Positions 8,232-12,621 of a DNA stretch of 12,621 bases are shown here, piece after piece (within the stretch, counting starts at the first letter, position 1; each line of letters starts with the position of its first letter). The DNA is from [Haemophilus] felis (GTDB lineage: Bacteria; Pseudomonadota; Gammaproteobacteria; Enterobacterales; Pasteurellaceae). The notes under the pieces are model-generated. The model saw only the letters and a program-made list of their open reading frames with translations, had not been told where the DNA came from and did not search any database. The stretch lies in NCBI GenBank assembly GCA_002015125.1, contig MUYB01000032.1, positions 1 through 12,621 on the forward strand, written 5' to 3'. Position numbers and translations under genes: made by a program.

Positions 8232-8259
8232 TGCCTCATTTAATGAGGCATAATTTTTT
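8232..8259 (+). terminator. Intrinsic terminator ending the mltG-DUF1523 operon
   Basis: TGCCTCAT (8232-8239) pairs with ATGAGGCA (8243-8250) across a TTA loop, and TAATTTTTT follows. It lies 17 nt after the DUF1523 stop. A separate promoter for the next gene is not obvious in the 34 nt left before it, so that gene may depend on readthrough or on a poorly matching promoter. Confidence 0.85.
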
Positions 8260-8293
8260 CTCAAAATTGAATACCAAATAATAGAGAACAAGC

Positions 8294-9586
8294 ATGAATT
8301 TATTTGAAGCAATAATCAGTTTAGTCTTGCTAATTATGGTGAGCGCCGTGATTTCAGCAGCAGAAATTTCCTTGGCTGGTGCGAGAAAAATCAAATTGCA
8401 AAACTTAGTGAATGAGGGCAATCAAAAAGCAGAGCAAGTACTAAAACTTCAAGCAGAACCTGGACGATTTATTACCGTGGTGCAAATTGGCTTAAATATG
8501 GTGGCAATTTTAGGTGGTGTCATTGGCGAAAGCGCTATTCGTCCTTATCTTGCAATCGCACTGAATCCATACATTCCAGCGGGTTGGTTAGATAATAGCG
8601 CCTCTTGGATCTCATTTTTTCTTGTTACCACCGCCTTTATCTTACTTGCAGATTTAGTGCCTAAGCGTTTAGCGATGATTAACCCAGAAAAAGTTGCCTT
8701 AAAAACCGTAGGTATTATGACGGTATGTATCTTTATCTTTAAACCTTTCGTGCTGATTTTTGATTCCGTTGCCAATGGTTTCTTCAAACTTTTTCATATT
8801 TCCACCGTTAGGGAAGAAAATGTTACTCCAGAAGATATTGTAGCTATCGTCGGCGCTGGCGCAGAAGCAGGCGTCGTAAATGCGCAAGAACATTATCTCA
8901 TTGAAAATATTTTCGAAATGCAAGAGCGCACCGTAACCTCAACTATGACCACAAGAGAAAATATTGTCTTTTTAGATCGTTCTTTTGATCGTCAAGCAGT
9001 GCTAGACACCCTTACCAAAAACTCTCATTCTAAATTGCTTATTTGCGATAGTAGCATTGATAAAATTTTAGGTTATGTAGAATCGCACAGCTTATTGACT
9101 ATGTACTTACAAGTGGAAAAAGGCGTATCCCTAACTGATAGTAGATTATTGCGTAAATCTTTATTTATTCCAGACACACTAACCCTATTTGAAGTGTTAG
9201 AACTGTTCAAATCCACAGGCGAGGATTTTGCAGTTATCGTCAATGAATATGCTTTGGTCGTAGGAATTATTACACTTAATGATGTTATGAGTATTGTGAT
9301 GGGCGAATTAGTTTCTAATGAGGAAGAGCAAATTGTACAGCGCGATGAAAACTCTTGGCTTATCGACGGCGCTACCCCATTAGAAGATGTTATGCGAGCA
9401 TTGGATATTGTGGAATTTCCAAATCAAGAAAACTACGAAACTGTTGGCGGATTTATGATGTATATGCTGCGTAAAATTCCGAAAAAAACTGACTTCGTGC
9501 TTTATGACAAATATAAATTTGAAATTATCGACACAGAAAACTTTAAAATTGACCAGTTATTGGTATCCCTTAGAAAAGATATTTAG
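8294..9586 (+). CDS. paeA: YtfL/PaeA-type CNNM/CorC membrane protein (polyamine export candidate)
   Basis: The 430-residue protein has the CNNM architecture. A DUF21 membrane domain spans about 1-190, with helices near 4-24, 60-80, 103-124 and 138-160. A CBS pair covers about 215-340, and a CorC/HlyC C-terminal domain about 345-430. Blocks such as EISLAGARKIKL, FFTVVQIGLN-like FITVVQIGLN, EDFAVIVNEYALVVGIITLNDVM and RDENSWLIDG match, from memory, E. coli YtfL far better than CorB/YfjD, CorC or YoaE. YtfL was renamed PaeA and linked to cadaverine/putrescine efflux; homologues are often labelled hemolysin without evidence. It ends earlier than YtfL, lacking that protein's charged tail. The Shine-Dalgarno is weak (GAGA near 8284-8287). 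Transport specificity here is inferred from family only. Confidence 0.88.
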   Translation: MNLFEAIISLVLLIMVSAVISAAEISLAGARKIKLQNLVNEGNQKAEQVLKLQAEPGRFITVVQIGLNMVAILGGVIGESAIRPYLAIALNPYIPAGWLDNSASWISFFLVTTAFILLADLVPKRLAMINPEKVALKTVGIMTVCIFIFKPFVLIFDSVANGFFKLFHISTVREENVTPEDIVAIVGAGAEAGVVNAQEHYLIENIFEMQERTVTSTMTTRENIVFLDRSFDRQAVLDTLTKNSHSKLLICDSSIDKILGYVESHSLLTMYLQVEKGVSLTDSRLLRKSLFIPDTLTLFEVLELFKSTGEDFAVIVNEYALVVGIITLNDVMSIVMGELVSNEEEQIVQRDENSWLIDGATPLEDVMRALDIVEFPNQENYETVGGFMMYMLRKIPKKTDFVLYDKYKFEIIDTENFKIDQLLVSLRKDI

Positions 9587-9590
9587 ATGT

Positions 9591-9625
9591 AAAAAAACCT
9601 TGTAGCGCAATGTACAAGGTTTTTT
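9591..9625. terminator. Bidirectional terminator between paeA and metF
   Basis: AAAAAACCTTGTA (9592-9604) pairs perfectly with TACAAGGTTTTTT (9613-9625), a 13-bp stem with an 8-nt loop. The T-run at 9620-9625 serves the rightward transcript, and the A-run at 9591-9597 becomes a U-run for the leftward one. It sits between the convergent stops of paeA (9586) and metF (9636). Confidence 0.9.
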
Positions 9626-9635
9626 ATGGATAAAA

Positions 9636-10532
<897 letters not shown>

Positions 10533-10535
10533 TTA

Positions 10536-10559
10536 ATACGTAAAAACGTCTAGATGTCT
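10536..10559 (-). promoter_or_regulatory. MetJ operator (tandem met boxes) of metF
   Basis: On the minus strand, AGACATCT (10559-10552) and AGACGTTT (10551-10544) are contiguous 8-mers, each 7/8 to the met box AGACGTCT. A third, weaker box TTACGTAT (10543-10536, 5/8) continues the register. Tandem 8-bp boxes are the MetJ/S-adenosylmethionine operator design. They fall about +2 to +26 from the predicted metF start. Confidence 0.8.
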
Positions 10560-10567
10560 ATATAGCC

Positions 10568-10596
10568 AAATTAATTAAAATACGAATATGTGTCAA
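10568..10596 (-). promoter_or_regulatory. metF promoter
   Basis: On the minus strand there is a perfect TTGACA -35 (10596-10591), a 17-bp spacer and a poor -10 (TAATTT, 10573-10568). The predicted start is about 10561. A strong -35 with a weak -10 suits a promoter that is both activated and repressed. The -10 assignment is the least certain part. Confidence 0.5.
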
Positions 10597-10619
10597 TTTT
10601 AAAAAATTCATAAATTTGA

Positions 10620-10632
10620 TGAATTATATTCA
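10620..10632 (-). promoter_or_regulatory. MetR-type binding site upstream of metF
   Basis: TGAATTATATTCA matches the MetR consensus TGAA-N5-TTCA. Its centre (10626) is about 65 bp upstream of the predicted metF start, which is the usual position of a LysR-family recognition site. A degenerate second site (minus-strand TGAATTTTTTAAA, 10610-10598) lies between it and the -35. MetR with homocysteine activates metF in enterobacteria. Confidence 0.6.
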
Positions 10633-10675
10633 TAATTAATATTACTTTTGCCTTTCTCTTATGGTGTCAAGTGGT

Positions 10676-10681
10676 TAAAAT
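10676..10681 (+). promoter_or_regulatory. Possible -10 of the trhP promoter
   Basis: TAAAAT at 10676-10681 could be a -10 with a transcript start near 10688. No good -35 stands at 16-18 bp (TTTCTC at 10653-10658; TTGCCT at 10648-10653 is too far). If right, the leader is about 57 nt and consists almost entirely of the two hairpins below. Confidence 0.3.
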
Positions 10682-10695
10682 AAGCGACTTTTATG

Positions 10696-10730
10696 GCTTA
10701 TCTTTAGATAGGCTCTGACTTGTAATCAGA
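10696..10730 (+). ncRNA. trhP leader: hairpin plus tRNA-Thr(UGU) anticodon-arm mimic
   Basis: Two hairpins abut with no unpaired base between them. Hairpin 1 is GCTTATC (10696-10702), loop TTTA, GATAGGC (10707-10713): seven pairs, one of them G-U. Hairpin 2 is TCTGACTTGTAATCAGA (10714-10730), a 5-bp stem with the 7-nt loop CTTGTAA. This is a complete anticodon arm: C32, U33, anticodon UGU (10721-10723), A37, A38. The inner 15 nt are, from memory, identical to the anticodon arm of E. coli tRNA-Thr(UGU); the outermost A-U pair is flipped to U-A, so pairing is kept. The next gene is a U34 tRNA hydroxylase that acts on such tRNAs. Hairpin 2 ends 14 nt before the start codon, inside the ribosome footprint. 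Structure is seen; regulation is inferred. Confidence 0.7.
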
Positions 10731-10744
10731 CTAACGGATTTTTT

Positions 10745-12124
10745 ATGACAACTTTCAAACCTGAACTTTTATCCCCAGCAGGCTCGCTGAAAAATATGCG
10801 TTACGCCTTTGCTTACGGAGCAGACGCCGTCTACGCTGGGCAGCCACGTTATAGCTTGCGCGTGCGAAATAATGAATTCAACCACGCCAATCTGAAAATC
10901 GGGATTGATGAAGCCCACGCACTCGGCAAAAAATTCTATGTGGTGGTCAATATTGCCCCCCACAATTCCAAACTCAAAACCTTTATTCGTGATTTAGAAC
11001 CAGTGGTGGCAATGCAACCCGATGCGTTGATTATGTCCGATCCTGGTTTGATTATGTTGGTGCGTGAGCATTTTCCTGATATAGATATTCACCTTTCCGT
11101 GCAAGCGAATGCGGTGAACTGGGCGACGGTGAAATTCTGGAAGCAAATGGGGCTGACTCGTGTGATTTTATCCCGTGAGCTGTCCATTGATGAAATTGCG
11201 GAAATCCGCCAACAAGTGCCGGATATGGAAATCGAAATTTTCGTGCACGGTGCCTTGTGTATGGCGTATTCAGGGCGTTGCTTGCTCTCGGGCTACATCA
11301 ACAAACGTGACCCGAACCAAGGCACTTGCACCAACGCTTGCCGTTGGGAATATCAAGTGGAAGAAGGTAAAGTGGACGAGGTGGGCAATATTGTGTCGAA
11401 AATTGATCCTGCGGATCACATCGAAATCAAAAACGTCGCCCCAACCTTGGGCGAGGGAGATACCACAAGCCGTGTGTTTTTGCTCGCGGAAAGTCAAAAA
11501 CCTGACGAGCAAATGACCGCTTACGAAGACGAGCACGGCACTTATATTATGAACTCGAAAGATTTGCGTGCGGTGCAACACGTGGAAAAATTAGCCCAAA
11601 TCGGTGTGCATTCCCTGAAAATCGAAGGGCGAACCAAGTCGTTCTACTATTGTGCAAGAACCGCTCAAGTTTACCGCAAAGCGATTGATGATGCGGTAGC
11701 AGGCAAGCCGTTTGATGAGAGCTTGATGGACACGCTCGAAAGCTTGGCACACCGTGGCTATACCGAAGGTTTCTTACGTCGCCACACTCACGATGAATAT
11801 CAAAACTACGATTACGGCTATTCCATTTCGGAACGTCAGCAATTTGTCGGCGAATTTACGGGCAAACGCAACGAGCAAGGTATGGCGGAAGTCGCCGTGA
11901 AAAACAAGTTCCTGCTGGGCGATGAAGTGGAAATGATGACACCAAAAGGCAATATCGTGTTCAAAATCGAGCGTATGCTGAATCGCAAAAATGAAGCAGT
12001 GGAAGCAGGCTTGGGCGATGGACATTTTGTGTTTTTAGATGTCCCTGCGGACATTGATCTGAATTTTGCATTACTGATGCGAAATTTAGTCGGCAGCAAT
12101 ACACGCAATCCGCATAAAGCCTAA
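10745..12124 (+). CDS. trhP: TrhP (YegQ), prephenate-dependent tRNA U34 hydroxylase
   Basis: TrhP, a peptidase-U32-family protein, carries out the prephenate-dependent 5-hydroxylation of U34 that starts cmo5U/mcmo5U formation in tRNAs reading four-codon boxes (Ala, Val, Ser, Pro, Thr, Leu). The reaction needs no oxygen, and TrhO is the oxygen-dependent alternative. The 459-residue protein (E. coli 453) is very close to E. coli YegQ, as in ELLSPAGSLKNMRYAFAYGA and FVHGALCMAYSGRC. It has four conserved cysteines, Cys172, 179, 195 and 199, of the type that holds an iron-sulfur cluster in this family. Residues about 205-265 diverge most. The ATG at 10745 has only a weak Shine-Dalgarno (CGGA, 10735-10738). 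Directly upstream lies the tRNA-Thr anticodon-arm mimic. The gene is divergent from metF and ends at a strong terminator. Confidence 0.95.
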   Translation: MTTFKPELLSPAGSLKNMRYAFAYGADAVYAGQPRYSLRVRNNEFNHANLKIGIDEAHALGKKFYVVVNIAPHNSKLKTFIRDLEPVVAMQPDALIMSDPGLIMLVREHFPDIDIHLSVQANAVNWATVKFWKQMGLTRVILSRELSIDEIAEIRQQVPDMEIEIFVHGALCMAYSGRCLLSGYINKRDPNQGTCTNACRWEYQVEEGKVDEVGNIVSKIDPADHIEIKNVAPTLGEGDTTSRVFLLAESQKPDEQMTAYEDEHGTYIMNSKDLRAVQHVEKLAQIGVHSLKIEGRTKSFYYCARTAQVYRKAIDDAVAGKPFDESLMDTLESLAHRGYTEGFLRRHTHDEYQNYDYGYSISERQQFVGEFTGKRNEQGMAEVAVKNKFLLGDEVEMMTPKGNIVFKIERMLNRKNEAVEAGLGDGHFVFLDVPADIDLNFALLMRNLVGSNTRNPHKA

Positions 12125-12140
12125 TCACTCACTCCATTTT

Positions 12141-12167
12141 AGTGGCTTGAATATCAAGCCACTTTTT
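12141..12167 (+). terminator. Intrinsic terminator after trhP
   Basis: AGTGGCTTGA (12141-12150) pairs with TCAAGCCACT (12154-12163) across an ATA loop, and TTTTT follows (12163-12167). It starts 16 nt after the trhP stop. Read leftward it would be followed by TAAAATGG, not a U-run, so it mainly serves trhP and not the convergent ATPase gene. Confidence 0.9.
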
Positions 12168-12186
12168 CCATTTAACAACACTCTCA

Positions 12187-12621
12187 CTAAAACCCAATCC
12201 GTCTTTGCACTTTGCCCTTTTTCAAACTGCATTCATCTGCCAAGGCATTGATCCATTCTTCAGCGATATCAAATGCAGAAAAACGATGGCGGCGAGCCAC
12301 GGCAGCGAAATCGCCAGGGGTGAGATTATTCAGTTGAGCAATGCGTTCAAAATCCGCTTGTTCACTCAACGTAATCCCTAATTTTTCGGCTTGATCTTGA
12401 GCTAAACAGCGGCGTTGTTCGCTGTTGAGATAATCAAAATGCAATTTGAGATCAAAACGACGGAGAGCGGCAGGATCTAATCCGTCCATCAAATTAGTCG
12501 ATACCACCAATAGCCCCTCAAATTTCTCAATTTGTGTCAGCATTTCATTCACTTGGCTATGTTCCCAACTGCGTTGCCCACTTTCTCGGGCAAACAAAAG
12601 GTAGGGGCTGTAGTAGATTAG
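12187..12621 (-). CDS. AAA+ ATPase, C-terminal part (5' end outside the window)
   Basis: The reading frame is open to the window edge, so this is the C-terminal 144 or so residues of a longer protein, and the N-terminus with Walker A is not seen. QRSWEHSQVNEMLTQIE, then LLVVSTNLMD with the sensor-1 Asn, then LDPAALRRFDLKLHF with the arginine-finger pair, form the second half of an AAA+ module of the SpoVK/FtsH-like type (COG0464). The last 60 residues are a helical lid and end in a basic tail. The specific role is unknown. One oddity is that the first visible codons, near 12598-12621, read LIYYSPYLL where relatives have a Walker B of the LLxDExDSxL kind, so the two acidic residues are missing as read. 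A TTG at 12597 opens an in-frame stretch but is not a credible start. Confidence 0.75.
   Translation of the reverse strand, partial: LIYYSPYLLFARESGQRSWEHSQVNEMLTQIEKFEGLLVVSTNLMDGLDPAALRRFDLKLHFDYLNSEQRRCLAQDQAEKLGITLSEQADFERIAQLNNLTPGDFAAVARRHRFSAFDIAEEWINALADECSLKKGKVQRRIGF

Noticed and set aside
8251..8293. Dedicated promoter for paeA
   Set aside because: AATAAT at 8277-8282 has only a T-run as -35 and would put the start almost at the ATG. I cannot support a promoter here, although the upstream terminator makes one desirable.
10606..10633. ArgR box (TGAAT-N4-ATTCA) in the metF-trhP intergenic region
   Set aside because: The palindrome has a 3-nt centre between TGAAT and ATTCA, not 4, and no second box stands at the usual spacing. 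MetR fits both the motif and the gene.
10693..10707. Four-codon upstream reading frame (ATG to TAG, MAYL) in the trhP leader
   Set aside because: There is no ribosome site in front of it and it lies within hairpin 1. A frame this short is expected by chance.
10684..10760. An intact tRNA-Thr gene upstream of trhP
   Set aside because: There is a perfect anticodon arm and a D-arm-like hairpin. No TTCGA-type T arm, no 3' acceptor strand matching 10684-10690 and no CCA follow; the sequence runs straight into trhP coding sequence.

Overview
The window is chromosomal housekeeping DNA from a gammaproteobacterium, most likely Pasteurellaceae (Haemophilus, Aggregatibacter, Avibacterium or a relative). 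The proteins are close to their Escherichia coli orthologues but shorter or trimmed. The DNA leans to AT, and the orders hemW-rpiA-serA and mltG-tmk-holB-tatD are ones I associate with Haemophilus. The genus is not resolved. No exact copy of either known Pasteurellaceae uptake 9-mer was found by eye.

Left part (1-4090): the first codons of a leftward gene, possibly an EcoRI-like adenine methyltransferase, are divergent from rdgB (house-cleaning ITP/XTP pyrophosphatase) and hemW (heme chaperone). Next comes rpiA-serA (ribose-5-phosphate isomerase and phosphoglycerate dehydrogenase) behind a promoter whose spacer holds a perfect PurR-type palindrome. Both products feed purine synthesis (PRPP, and serine/glycine/C1 units).

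Middle part (4147-8259): mltG-tmk-holB-tatD-DUF1523 runs from an extended -10 promoter to an intrinsic terminator. It mixes cell-wall termination, dTTP synthesis, the clamp-loader delta' subunit and a TatD nuclease. A membrane protein of the YtfL/PaeA (CNNM/CorC) family follows, and shares a bidirectional terminator with the convergent metF.

Right part (9636-12621): metF (leftward) and trhP/yegQ (rightward) are divergent across 224 bp. On the metF side are a MetR-type site at about -65, a TTGACA -35 and tandem MetJ boxes. On the trhP side is the most striking object in the window. Just upstream of the trhP start codon, two abutting hairpins occur, and the second is a complete tRNA-Thr(UGU) anticodon arm. 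TrhP hydroxylates U34 of exactly this class of tRNAs, so the leader looks like a substrate mimic and a candidate autoregulatory element. The window ends with the 3' part of a leftward AAA+ ATPase gene whose expected Walker B position reads unusually at the window edge.
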